Source of the DNA: Oscheius dolichura
Taxonomy: Eukaryota > Nematoda > Chromadorea > Rhabditida > Rhabditidae
Assembly (NCBI GenBank): GCA_932521035.1
Contig: OW051496.1
Coordinates: forward strand, 496,001 to 560,000
Direction: 5' to 3'
Length of the DNA stretch: 64,000 nucleotides
Shown here: one piece after another, positions 43,135 to 54,032 of the stretch
Layout: the number at the start of each line of letters is the position of its first letter
Position numbering within the stretch: the first letter of the stretch is position 1
Made by a program: the position numbers and the translations under genes
Notes under the pieces: generated by a model
What the model saw: only the letters and a program-made list of their open reading frames with translations
Databases searched by the model: none
What the model was told of the DNA's origin: nothing

Positions 43135-44440
43135 AAGCCCACTTCATTGAATCCGTATCAGGTTTTTCAACCAAAATGTATCCTGCAACTAACAATGGTG
43201 CTTTCCTTGTTGGCGTACGTCTAAATTTACATATAAAAAGTGAATTATATCAAGATTATACCTCATTGTTACCATTTCAAAACTGATTAAACCAACTTGA
43301 AAGCGACAGAGTGAAAAAGTGTTAGAAGATCATAGCGGTTGATAGTGAGGATCTCAGCAATTGAAAATGCTTGCTCTTTTAAAAATTCACATTATTGCTC
43401 GTTTGGCATTTGTTTAATCAAAAGTGAAAGCGTCGTGGGATTCATCACAAGAAAGACATTGTCTTCGAACAAAATCTAAACAGAATAAATACGATTTAGC
43501 AATAAAACCTACTCCGTTTTTTGAACATGGCCGTGAGTAAGTAAATACTAGCCATCCGTTATCAATTATACTTTTCTTAAACGTGATCCTTTTCCGTAAT
43601 TCCACATGGCTCCCTGCTGGCTTCTGTTGTTCTCTTGACATTGTACACCTAATAACAAATAAGGAAATAACAATCAAAGTATATCACCTGTTGTCTATTA
43701 AAATTGCAATCATATTTTTGGCTCAATATCTGGGAAACTTCTTTCGGTTTCTTTGTAAGTACTAATTCCTTCCTCTACAACTTTTGTGCACATGCGATCG
43801 GTTACTTCAGCAAAGTGTTTAGCGTTCCCGTGAACTTTTCTCATAGGAATATAGCCACCATTGTATTCGAAAGAAATGCAGACATCGGCACATATTATTC
43901 CGCTGTAGATTTCATCTTGCTTGTAAAAACTGTATATCTATAAATAAAAACATAAAAAATATATAAAAATAAACGCACTGTTTGCTTGAAATTTGAGTTA
44001 TCAGGGTGTGTGTTTAGCAGCCGTCTTACTTCTGACTGTGCAGATTTGCTGGCCTGTTTCCGATAGGCAGTAATAGAAGCATACTGTAGAAGTATCTGAA
44101 AAGAAATAGACTAAATATAAAACATCGCTTACTGTTCTTTTTTGACCATGGTGAGTAGGAATCCAGAGAAACACATCCAATATCCGCAATGACTTGTTTT
44201 CGAATAATGTAGAAAATATTTGAAACTTTGTCATAAAAATAAAGTTGTAAATGAATTTCTTTTATGTGAGAATTAGAACGGGCATATTGGTTTCTATTAT
44301 CTGTTAAATTATAGTAAGCCAGCTAACCTTTTTAGAAATATTTCAGCTATAATAAAAGCTGGTGTGACAGGAAAATCGACTTCAAAGAATTTTGATTTCT
44401 CTTCCACATCATAAACATCAGACTGATTTGACATCTCTAA
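43135..44440 (-). CDS. Putative transposon protein exons (unassigned)
   Basis: Minus-strand exons inside the large element: about 44440-44332 (MSNQSDVYDVEEKSKFFEVD), 44230-44133 (..FLWIPTHHGQKRT), 44099-43983 (ILLQYASITAYRKQASKSAQ), about 43938-43750 (GGYIPMRKVHGNAKHFAEVT), 43640-43521 (SHVELRKRITFKK), 43482-43420 (FVRRQCLSCDES), about 43365-43285 (AFSIAEILTINRYDLLTLFH) and about 43200-43110 (PLLVAGYILVEKPDTDSMKW). Splice sites are plausible, but phases do not all close, so it may be defective. HxxxxQCLSCDE-H resembles a zinc-binding FLYWCH/WRKY-type unit and the last exon a MULE-like core; both are weak resemblances. An alternative is a captured host gene. Confidence 0.4.
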
Positions 44441-44619
44441 AAAAAGGTTAAAAAAATAGATTGGAAAGAGTTAGTTTGAGAAAGAGGAAGAGATCTCAGC
44501 GAATAATCTAGGCTGCTTTTCTATTCTAAACTACACAGCACACACTACAGAACTAACACATTCAATAAGACATAGCAAACATATAGAACCCAATCTAGGA
44601 CGAGCATTCCTGGAAATAT

Positions 44620-44960
44620 CTAAGTTCTGAACGCAAAAAAAAATGCGCAGAGCTTCGCCTCTATTTGGGAAAATTCAACATATAAATAAGCAAAATTAGA
44701 TAGAATAAGCATCGGTAATAATAGATAATGTCTAAACAAAAGAATAATCGATGAATTCAAGCTTACTTGGAGATTCGTCTAGGATCTTGGGGAGAGTTCT
44801 GGCTGCTCAATCCCCCCTTCTTCTATACGCTTGTACAAAGAAAAATAATAAAATATCAATTACAAACGATAGAAAGCATGAATGAAATAATAAAACAACA
44901 AGAGAAAGCAATGCATCAAACAATACAAATGAACTAATGACGAAATGCGCAAGAGACTTG
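44620..44960 (-). repeat. Fragment paralogous to the host gene at 55430-55750
   Basis: About 330 bp inside the large element align with 55430-55750 at roughly three quarters identity. The match includes the exon reading LSSQNSPQDPRRISK (LSSKSSPQEVRRISK in the other copy), its splice donor, and intronic GCGCAGAGCTTCGCCTCTAT. Confidence 0.7.
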
Positions 44961-45462
44961 CAATATAATAATTAGGTTCATTGTTTCTCAATTTTCTTTT
45001 CGTAAGGGTTGTAAACTGTACATAACATGCTCTTATGTGTATAGAAAACATAGAAGCAATAGCAATATCAGAATCAAATGAACTGAATAAAATGAGAAAA
45101 TGGATGAGAAAAAATGGAAATGCGACCTGCCAACCCTCAGAACTTTTTTTGTAGATGTTATTCTAAACGATACTTATCTTCTAGGGCAAGTTCAGGTCCT
45201 AATCAACGGTAAAACCGTAGAAAAGAGTGAAAAGAATGTCACACGATTTGGTTTGAGACAGGAGAAGTGATGCGCACCGAACTGAATTCGTTTTATGGGT
45301 ATAACTTCAGTTCTTCTTCATTTCATGCCTTCTAACCTGTCCAAGCTACTTCCTCACAACTTTTTGACCCAGAAACATAACAATGCATATGAATATAATG
45401 GTAGATTTGGTGGCAGTAGGAGAAAGAATAACAAAAGTTGTTGTGCAGAAATGAAAAGCTCG

Positions 45463-45540
45463 GGTAAGAAAGCATAGGTAGCTCAATGGATTGATGATGA
45501 AAACTTTTCGCTTGGGTTCGATTCTTTTGCCTGTTTTTCC
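45463..45540 (+). repeat. tRNA-like unit within the inverted repeat
   Basis: Box A TAGCTCAATGG and box B GGGTTCGATTC at tRNA spacing, lying in the right arm. The left-arm counterpart (about 42930-43005, minus) has lost part of box A. No acceptor-stem pairing, so not a functional tRNA. Confidence 0.5.
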
Positions 45541-46063
45541 TTTTTGCTTTTATTTTTTACCTTTCTGAGGTATAATTCTACATAAATATGATCCAATATA
45601 TTAAATAGAATATATATTCTATCAATTAGAAGGATATAAACGTAGGCATTAGCAGAAATACGCTTCTCCCTCAATAAATATGCATCAACTGTTTGTAACT
45701 CTGGCTGCCGTTGTTATTACTGCTCAAAACAATCTTCTAGGGTAAGTTTTAGTCCTAATTAATGATAATTACATGTTTACCAGAGCTAAAACCATCAAAA
45801 AATAAACATTCAGTGACTACTATGCCCAGAGAGGCAGGCATATTGAGAAATCCTATTTTCCTGAACCGTTTTTTGATATTTCTTTTTTAAACCTACCCTA
45901 TGTTGTTCTTCATATTTTTCTGATATAGAAACATGAAGGAAATAGACTGAAACAGCCAGAATAATTAAATCCAGATCCGTATGTGAAAAACAATTATGTG
46001 ATTTGCAAATGTATGCGATATACAGTGTATGTGCGTATGTGCGTATGTACCGTGCAATTTGCC

Positions 46064-46567
46064 TTGTCTCCCAGAGAAAAAAAAACTGAGCCAAGATCCG
46101 AATAGCAACATTTATTTTTGAGGAGGGGAGTGTGAATCGGGCGACAGGTGTTGTCATCTAGCAGCAGCAAAGCAGAGAGAGGGAGAGAAAAGAGGCCATT
46201 ATTCAAGCGAGAGGGCCCTCGGCCCCGGCTGTTCTGATCAGTTGTTCAGTTATTGAGAAATCGAGACCCCCAGCATCGCCAGGCAGGTTTGATACTTTTT
46301 TAACCAGTCGTCGTCTTTTTATCAGCTTACAAAAGTTCTTCAAGAACGCCATTCGCAATGAAAATAACTAACAAGAGAACATTTTTCACATGGGGAGTTG
46401 AATTTTGACGAAAGCTAGTGAATTCGGCGTAGTTTTTCGCGCTGATTCCATATGTGCTCCATTCTTGCCCGAAAGATGACCGAAAAAATGCTAAACGTTA
46501 ACTTTACGCATATTGAGATCAGTACAGTAATTATTATCAATCAAAGTAGTAGTGCTGCAGTAAAGAG
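46064..46567. repeat. Segmental duplication, right block (pairs with 34795-35307)
   Basis: Near-identical to 34795-35307 and continuous with copy D. The large inverted-repeat element ends exactly where this similarity begins, so the element or a rearrangement replaced the left flank here. Confidence 0.85.
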
Positions 46568-48728
46568 TTAATTTAATAAATTCAACACTGCCATCCCAGC
46601 GAAGGCCGTTCTATTATTTTTCACTCCTCCCATAATCAAAATCTAAAACTAAAAATAATACAATCTTGTAAAAAACATGCTGTTTTTTCCACTTCTTTCC
46701 CTTTTTCAACAAAAAAATCAACAATTTCCTTGACTTTCGGCCTCTCGGATATTTCAGTTTCCCAACATCTAAAAAATGGTTGAAACACGGCGGGAGATAG
46801 ACGATTTACCTTTTTATTAATTTTGCTATATCTTCATCAATCTTTTCAGCATCTATGGTCGGACGACGCCCATCAACAATTAATTGTATAAATCCGTATA
46901 CTCGATTACCCCCCAACTCCATGTACGGCTGCCTGCAATGAAAAACTTTCATAAAATTGAACAATTCTACGTTCTGTGGAATATTTCCCATATGGTAATC
47001 GCCAGCGAATAAACATCAGAGGCAGGACTACATTTTCCCGTTTCAATTACTTCCAGCGCCATGTAACAATATGTACCAGCACTGAAAAAGACGAAAAACT
47101 TAAAGATTTATTGTTATTTTAAAAAAAGAGGAATCTCAAAAAAAGAGTTATTTGTGTTTACTTTGAGTGTTTAGTAGTTTACAAAAAGGGAACAATAAAA
47201 TGAGGAAAACAGAGGGGGGGGGGGGGGGCGTACAGACAAATTTCTCGCATTCTCGAAGACGTGTGGGAAAACTTAAAAAATTGCAAGTTTTCTTCTCTAG
47301 GTAGCAATTTTACGAGGCTGCGGCTCAAGAGAAGCTGTTATTTGGGTTTTCAGATATTGTTCGCCTTTTGTTGATTTCTGCTGATCCTCATTTTATTGTT
47401 CCCTTTTTGTAAATTACTAAACAATCAAAGTAAACACAAATAACTCCTTTTTTGAGATTCCTCTTTTTTTAAAATAACAATTGTTCCCTTTTTGTTGACA
47501 TTCGTCAAGAATGTCTTCGTTATTGTGGTCATTTGTGAGCAAAAAGGGTGCTCATAAACAAAAATGGGTTTAGCAGTACATTTTAGATCATTTCTGGCCA
47601 TCAGCAAAAAAAGCGAAATAATTTAACTTTGCCGGGATTCGAACCATCGACTGTCAGATTAGAGACCGCTGCCTTGCCGATTGCGCTGAAAAACGCACGG
47701 AAGAATAAAATTACACAGCCCATCGTAACACGCTAGACGGAACAACCTGCTAATCCCCCTTAGCATTCGATGAAGTAAACCCAAATAAGGGCCCACGATA
47801 CAATAATCCATTCTCACCCGGCGGTTGTACTGGAATCCGAATATTTGGCAATTCCAAAATCTGACAATTTCAGAATATTTCCGGCCACCAGGATACTGTA
47901 GTCAAATAAATTTATAAAAAGGTCTCTATCCTACTTTGCCGGCTTAATATCCCTGTGCAGTATTTTATTGTCATGGAGATATTGGAGGCCTTCTCCTATT
48001 TGAGTAATCCATCGACAGATTTTCGACAAATCGTAGGATTTCCGGCGGTTGAAGATGACTGAATGGCACTTAATTAAAACATAAAAGAATCAAAACCATT
48101 TTTAAGACTTCCTTCTTCAAAATATTCCATCAGATAACCCAAATATCGTGAATTATCCACTCCATCCCAGAGAATTCCGTATATTTCGACCAAGTTTTTA
48201 TGTTTATGCTGGAATATAGACAGAGAAGTTGTTAATTTTAATTAAATTTACCTTGAGAAGGATGTCAACCTCCTTTTTATAATCTTCAAGATCGCGTTCC
48301 CTTGCCCAGATAAACTTCTTGACTGCAATTTCCTTGGAATTATCGTTTCCAAATAGCCGTGGATTTAGTCGGGGACTCTTAATTTTTCCTTTGAAAACGG
48401 TTCCTCCACCGCCCTTTTCTATTTCTGTCAACGGAGTGAATTCCTTTTCAGTATAAAAAGGAATTTCTGAAAATACGATACTAATACAGTTGAAAATTTC
48501 AATTTCTCACCTTCGTCTAGGTTTTTACCGAAATCAATTTTATGTAGTTTAAAATGTCTTACCTTTCTCGAGCACAAGTTTTCTCAATTTTTTCTCCAAT
48601 TCTTCTTTTTCTCTTCTCAATTTTTCGTCAAATTCTTCTTTCAACCTTTCCCAACTATCAAGTGGTTGTTGTTTCTCAATAGCAATCGCCTGAGCTTCGT
48701 ACATTGCCATGACAGGATCATCGCTCAT
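46568..48728 (-). CDS. Coiled-coil kinase, kelch-less, copy D
   Basis: Nine minus-strand exons: 48728-48563 (55-codon coiled coil), 48466-48252, 48208-48097, 48058-47935, 47895-47818, 47081-46971, 46932-46810, 46768-46693, 46642-46568; 1080 nt in frame, 359 aa. The glycine loop GGGGTVFKG, VKKF, HRDIKPAN and DFG are intact. The APE motif reads ALE, a change at the Pro that may weaken the kinase. It ends GMAVLNLLN then TAA, the same truncated kelch as copy E, but uses the long first exon that E lacks. The intron 47082-47817 is swollen by a foldback element (47111-47480) and a tRNA-like unit. Confidence 0.85.
47111..47480. mobile_element. FB2 foldback element in a kinase intron
   Basis: Arms 47111-47204 and 47387-47480 are inverted copies (TTGTTATTTTAAAAAAAGAG outward, AATAAAATGAG inward). 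The unique core matches 12620-12750. A 15-bp poly(G) tract at 47214-47228 sits just inside the left arm. Confidence 0.85.
47637..47698 (-). repeat. tRNA(Met)-like relic
   Basis: On the minus strand CAGCGCAATCGGCAAGGC, then GGTCTCTAATCTGA, then GATGGTTCGAATCCCGGC follow the layout of elongator tRNA-Met, but the anticodon loop has lost one base (CTCTAA for CTCATAA) and the anticodon stem is damaged. A tRNA pseudogene or SINE head in an intron. Confidence 0.5.
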
Positions 48729-48766
48729 TTTTACAGCTGAAAATGAATTAAACGATATTTTAAATT

Positions 48767-50179
48767 CTAAAAATGTCTACCGGGCACCAAACTCGCGTCG
48801 GCCGTTCTATTATTTTTCACTCCTCCAATAATCAAAATCTAAAACTAAAAATAATACAATCTTGTAAAAAACATGCTGTTTTTTCCACTTCTTTCCCTTT
48901 TTCAACAAAAAAAGCAACAATTTCCTTGACTTTCAGCCTCTCGGATCTTTCACTTTCCCAACATCTAAAAAATGGTTGAAACACGGCGGGAGATAGACGA
49001 TTTACCTTTTTATTAATTCTGCTATGTCTTCGTCAATTTGTTCAGAATCTATGGTCGGACGAAGCCCACCAAGAATTAATTGTATAAATCCGTATCCTCT
49101 GTCTTCCCCCAACTCCATCATCATCTAAAAAATATTTTAAACACAGTGCGAAAAAATATTTTAAACACAACTACCTGTTTACTAATTGTGCTATATCTTC
49201 ATCAATCTTTTCCGAATCTATGGTCGGACGAAGACCACCAAGAATTAATTGTACAAATCCGTATCCTCTGTCTTCCCCCAACTCGGTGTATGCCTTCCTG
49301 CAGTGAAATTATTCATAAAAAGGAACAATTCTACGTTCTGTGGAATATTTCCCATATGGTAATCGCCAGCGAATAAACATCAGAGGCAGGACTACATTTT
49401 CCCTTTTCATGTACTTCCGGCGCCATGTAACAATTAGTTCCAGCACTGAAAAAGACGAAAAGATTTATAAAAGAATCCAATCTCACCCGGCGGTTGTACT
49501 GGAATCCGAATATTTGGCAATTCCAAAATCGGCCAATTTCAGAATATTTCCAGCCACTAGGATACTGTAGTCAAATAAATTTATAAAACGGTCTCTATCC
49601 TACTTTGCCGGCTTAATATCCCTGTGCAGTATTTTATTGTCATGGAGATATTGGAGGCCTTCTCCAATTTGAACAATCCATTCGCATGTTTTCCATAAAT
49701 CGTAAGATTTCTCGGGGTTGGAGATAACTGAATGGCACTTAATTAAAACATAAAAGAATCAAAACCATTTTTAAGACTTCCTTCTTCAAAATATTCCATC
49801 ACATAACCCAAATATCGTGATTTATCCACTCCATCCCAGAGAATTCCGTATATTTCGACCAAGTTTTTATGTTTATGCTGGAATATTGACAGAGAAGTTG
49901 TTAATTTTAATTAAATTTACCTTGAGAAGGATGTCAACCTCCTTTTTATAATCTTCAAGATCGCGTTCCCTTGCCCAGATAAACTTCTTGACAGCAATTT
50001 CCTTGGCATTATCGTTTCCAAATAGTCGTGGAAGTAGTCGAAAACTCTTAATTTTTCCTTTGGAAACCGTCCCTCCACCGCCTCGGCCTATTTGTGTCAA
50101 TTTTTTTAAATCTTTTTCAGTATAAAAGGGAATTTCTGGAAATACGATATCTTAAATTCTAAAAATGCTTAGCGGACAT
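48767..50179 (-). pseudogene. Kinase-kelch copy F, chimeric with duplicated exon 7
   Basis: Minus-strand exons: micro-exon ATGTCCG (50179-50173) followed by CT, not GT, so its donor looks broken; 50135-49921, 49877-49766, 49727-49604, 49564-49487, 49445-49335, 49297-49175 (exon 7a), 49124-49006 (exon 7b), 48964-48889, and kelch stub 48838-48767 ending GRHF then TAG. The kinase motifs are intact (GGGGTVSKG, VKKF, HRDIKPAN, DFG, APE). Exon 7b starts at the ATG that normally begins exon 8 and is out of frame after 7a; skipping it restores the frame. The stub kelch end lies only 38 bp upstream of copy D, so F and D are joined head to tail by a rearrangement. Confidence 0.75.
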
Positions 50180-52090
50180 TATTATTGTCCTTTTCTTTAA
50201 AAGAACAGCGAAAGTCGATAGGAAAAGCTATGAGTTGACAAGAAAGGAGAAGATAAGGGCACGGTCTCCTCCCCAATCCAGCGTCTTTATTTACTGATTA
50301 AAAGAGCAAAATTCTCACCAAAGTCAACAAAATGGGAGAAATTGTGCCGATTAGAAAATGTTATACAATAACCTCAGTTTTGTTTTTTTCACTTCAATAC
50401 AGGAAAGTTTAAAGGGACTGTCAGGGACCTTTTTTCCAGCGCACTGTTCCCGAAGTGACTGCTTCCTAGGACTAGCGTCCCCGAGTTTCGCGTGCGCTTG
50501 AACATTGAATTAGATTTTTCTTGTGAATGGCCTGCGCCTTGCAGTCAGGGGTCGTCGTCCTATCGCATCTCCAGTTAGTCTTTATCGCTGAGACGAGCCG
50601 AAAGACACTTTAAATTTCGTTCCAGGACCCTTTGCCGAGTTTTGGCGGCGATTTGAAGTTGTCACCAAAACCTTCAAACGCGTTTCAAGGGCTGGGACGG
50701 CAACTTCCGAATTTCAGTTCAATTAGGGGCGAACATAACTTTTCTCGCTGAATCTCATGGAACTGACCCTTTTTCCGGAAATGGATCCTGAAGCGAGATC
50801 GTTAAGGTGCAGGCGGTAAGTGGCGCCGCATAGATAGAAAATAGAAAGGTCAAGGGTTCGGACCCGCCCGAGAAAAACCCTTTTTACTTTTTTCTTCTTC
50901 ACTCTACTAGTAATGCTAGGCCCCATTATGCTCTTTAAACAACTTTAATTCAAGAAAAAGCTAGGTTTAAAATTTTAATTGAGAAAAAGAGCAATTTTCC
51001 TCGTTTTCGTCCCTTTTTGACCCATTCCACTTGGTTTTTGACTACTTTTTCACTAGCTGTTTCCGTTTTTCTTGTTCTATTAGGCCGCGTCATAAATTCA
51101 TGCAAAAAGTTTTTTTCCGCGGAAGTGTTATCGCACCCCCAGAAAAACTCGCGGAAGTGTTGTCGCACCTCGCGGAAGTCTTATCGCACCACTAAAAAGA
51201 ATCTTTAATAAAAGCACTATTTACTAAGAAACGAGGAAATTGGCTAGATCTTTTCCTAGGCTTTGTTTGTTTCATTTTTGCTTTCTATATCATTCAGGAT
51301 AATATTAGCAATAAGAAGGCTCGGATAACCATTTTTTTAGACAACAAGAAGTTTTGAAATGAATTTGTACGACGAGATTGATCAAGAAACCTGAGAAACT
51401 CAAATATGACTCTAGAATGGTATTCTTTGTTTTCTTTCCAGATCTTTGTCATTTTGCTGATAAATGATCACGTGTTTTCATCCAGAAAACCTTGAAAATG
51501 GATTGAAAGCTGATATAAAGTAACGTTTGATGCCCTTGTTTCATTTTATTCATCCTTTCCACGAGTTATTTTAGAATATTCCTTCATATTTTCCATTTTT
51601 CTTCCTTCTCTGACTGTTTTCCTTCGTTTACAGTCCTCAAAATAATCTTTCTTTCATTCGTAGCTAACTTACAGAGTTTTTGAAGAGGATTCCACCACAC
51701 AGCTGCTATTCATCCTAGATCCTGGGCTAAAGCGTAGAAACGGAACTGGCAATGAACAAAGAAGTAGGAATATCCTCAACAATAGCTAAAAGAAACTTCT
51801 TTTCAATTTCTTGACGCGCAGAAGTCTTTCTATCGAAGGAATAGTTACTTCTGGATCCTTTTAAATCCAAAATCAGTATGATATCTGCTTAGGCCTAAAA
51901 TCCTAGAAAGCTACAGGCAACAAAAGAATATGAGAAAACGCCCAACAGAAACCGAAAACACAATAAGATAAGGGAATAAGCAAAAAGATTCAACAAGAGA
52001 GTCAATCTACCAGATAATTAATCTATTTTTTGCTGTTTTCTTGCGTTAGATTCGATAAAGAAATGCATAAAAGGTTCAGAGATATGAATA
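50180..52090. other. Mostly unique AT-rich sequence, no gene seen
   Basis: Contains the upstream block of short-form kinases at 50205-50280, a tRNA-like unit (50810-50885, box B GGTTCGGACCC) and three tandem GCGGAAGTGTTATCGCACC units at 51119-51192. 51200-52090 shows nothing I can support. Confidence 0.5.
51119..51192 (+). repeat. Short tandem repeat, about 25-28 bp, three units
   Basis: GCGGAAGTGTTATCGCACC, GCGGAAGTGTTGTCGCACC and GCGGAAGTCTTATCGCACC occur in succession with short spacers. Confidence 0.7.
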
Positions 52091-52098
52091 TATGCAAG

Positions 52099-52300
52099 AT
52101 CACTATCTTAAAAAGAGAAACTCAAAGAAAACTTGTTGTTTGACAGAAATGGACAAAAAGAGGTCGATAATGGGCAAAAAGTGAAGAAATGGACAAAAAG
52201 AGAGCAATATAAGAAGAAAGCGAAGGAATGTACAAAAAGAGGACAATACTGGGACAGGAGCCGAACCACGGCAACTTTTTCCAAAATATTTGGCTCAAAC
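52099..52300. repeat. FB1 foldback arm
   Basis: Inverted relative to 1-150; starts ATCACTATCTTAAAAAGAG and ends TTTGGCTCA. A single arm. Confidence 0.7.
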
Positions 52301-53888
52301 CACCGCGACTGTCTACCATATTATACCACGATTTAAAAGAAAGAGCCCCTTTCGCTTTGTCCTGTCCCCTCTACCTCTTCTCTCCTCTCCGGGGGAATAA
52401 CTATTCGTACCCTCGCGCAAAAATGACTGGATTTTGTAAGAATTAGTTCATTTTACGAAGTTTTAGTATGCCAAACTGTTTCGGTTGGTTTCTTTTTGAT
52501 ATTGGCCAAAATCCGGGCCCGGCCCTTGACAGCCCTAATCGTAGTACGAATTTGTAAAAAATCATTTCGTTTTTTGTACACACACATTCTCTTCCCAGCC
52601 CCCGAAACAATGGCGTAACGGTTGACGACGGGACTGGTGCGGACTGCCACCCAGTTGCCCGGAAGGCGCCGCAAGTGCTTTGATGAAATTGTTACATTCC
52701 ATAAAATTCAACATTTTTGCGAAAATCGAGATTCTAGATTAACCTGGGGCTGAGAAACTGGGGATGGCCAAAGAAATCTCGAATAAGCAAACTTTTATTC
52801 AGTTTGGAAACGCTCATACCACTACCGAAATATAAAAAAGTCCATTCGCTAAATTATTTCACAACATCGAAAAAATAAAATCCCACTTGATCGGAATCCC
52901 TGAGGATTTTATAAAACTCACAAGTTATGAGGCATTTTATTCGTGTACTTTCAGTTATTTCCAATTTTCTTTACTAGAATTTCTCGTTTCATCAAATATC
53001 AAGACCAGAGCTTTTACTTCTGCACGCTACTTACCTTTCAATTTCAGAAAAATGGGAATCTTTACAGTCTCATACAGAACTTCCTTTCTCACATTCTCTG
53101 TCCCCTTGACATTTTTTCATTTTTTTCATGGTAGTTACTTATTCGATCATGAGAGTTACTTACTCGATTTCAATTGTTCCAGTAATTCGTCCGTAGCTTG
53201 GGCTCTCCGCATCTTCTCGATCCTTTTCAATCTATTCCCTCAAAGAAATTACTGCCCTTTTGTAAGTTTGGTTCGTCAGAAGAATTAGATTTTCCACAAA
53301 TGGATCTGTAATCTCCCCTGTTGAAACACTACCCGCTCTCTCTCTCTCCCGGTCAACACTACCATGTGGCCGGGGAGATTACGCAGGGCGGTTGAGTCAA
53401 TTATTACAGGACCAGAAAGACGGCTTCGTTTATTGTGATCTTGGGGGAGAAGAGAATTTTTCTGGTTCTTGTGAAGGGACAGTCAAAGAGACCTGAAGCT
53501 GACTAGCTAAAATAGCAAATGGGCTCAAAATTCAAACCCCGCGCCAAGCGTGTGCCTGTAATCGTCTAGGAACCATTCGAGCCGAGGTCCCTGAGAATTC
53601 TTTTAAAAAAACCGGTAAAACTTATCTAAATGCAAAAATAAACCTATGAAAATTAGCCGCGTCTTTAGCGTTGGCTTTTCAATGTTTCGTAAAACTGATA
53701 AATAGCCACAGTAGAGTCTCAACCACTACCGTCCAATTCTATATTAGAAAAAAATAATTTTTGGTGAAGATTCTGGAGGAAAACATATTTTTATCGTAAG
53801 CGAGAGCTTTCAGCTATCCTAGAAACGGTAATTTGAACTCTCCCCTCTTTTAAAGAAGCAATAAAACCATTAAAAAAGTCTAGTCACC
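52301..53888 (-). other. Unresolved stretch, possible cadherin introns and exons
   Basis: Minus-strand 52674-52560 reads LPGNWVAVRTSPVVNRYAI.. and about 53478-53300 is also open with a similar LRNLPGHMVV; these could be exons of the cadherin-like gene upstream, but splice phases are not established. A GGCCCGGCCCTTGACAGCCC repeat lies at about 52516. Confidence 0.35.
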
Positions 53889-54032
53889 TCATCTCTATCC
53901 AACTCCTGAGTCAATGTCAATACTTTTGTCTGCTGATCCACCTCAATCAGGTCATTGCCCTTAACTACCCGCAGAGAAAGCTGTGCGCCATCAGCTGGTC
54001 GTTTTAATGACAACTTTCCCACTACGAAACCT
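53889..54032 (-). CDS. Cadherin-type exon
   Basis: A minus-strand exon bounded by TTTTTTCAG and GTGACTAG. It reads VVGKLSLKRPADGAQLSLRV, DLIEVDQQTKVLTLTQELDRDE. The LTLTQELDRDE ending matches the conserved calcium-binding LDRDE/LDREE region of cadherin repeats. The rest of the gene was not assembled: possible upstream exon about 54250-54190 and downstream exons in 52450-53480. Large nematode cadherins have many such exons. A cell-surface adhesion protein is inferred. Confidence 0.5.

Larger units (their letters stand above)
42399..46063. mobile_element. 3.7-kb element with about 0.7-kb terminal inverted repeats
   Basis: Left arm 42399-43111 and right arm 45376-46063 are inverted copies with few differences (outer end GGCAAATTGCACGGTACATA; inner landmark TAGAATATATATTCTATTTA). 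The 2.26-kb interior has minus-strand coding-like exons. I see no target-site duplication: the flanks are CAGCCAAAT and TTGTCTCCC, and the right flank is part of another segmental duplication. Long TIRs with an internal multi-exon gene are typical of Mutator-like elements, but I cannot prove the superfamily from motifs. Confidence 0.75.

Noticed and set aside
42399..46063. Maverick/Polinton or integrated virus
   Set aside because: Too short, and no DNA polymerase B, integrase or capsid-like frames visible; a DNA transposon fits better.
47637..47698. Functional tRNA genes at this and other box A/B sites
   Set aside because: None has a pairing acceptor stem plus a normal seven-base anticodon loop; they are treated as tRNA-derived relics.
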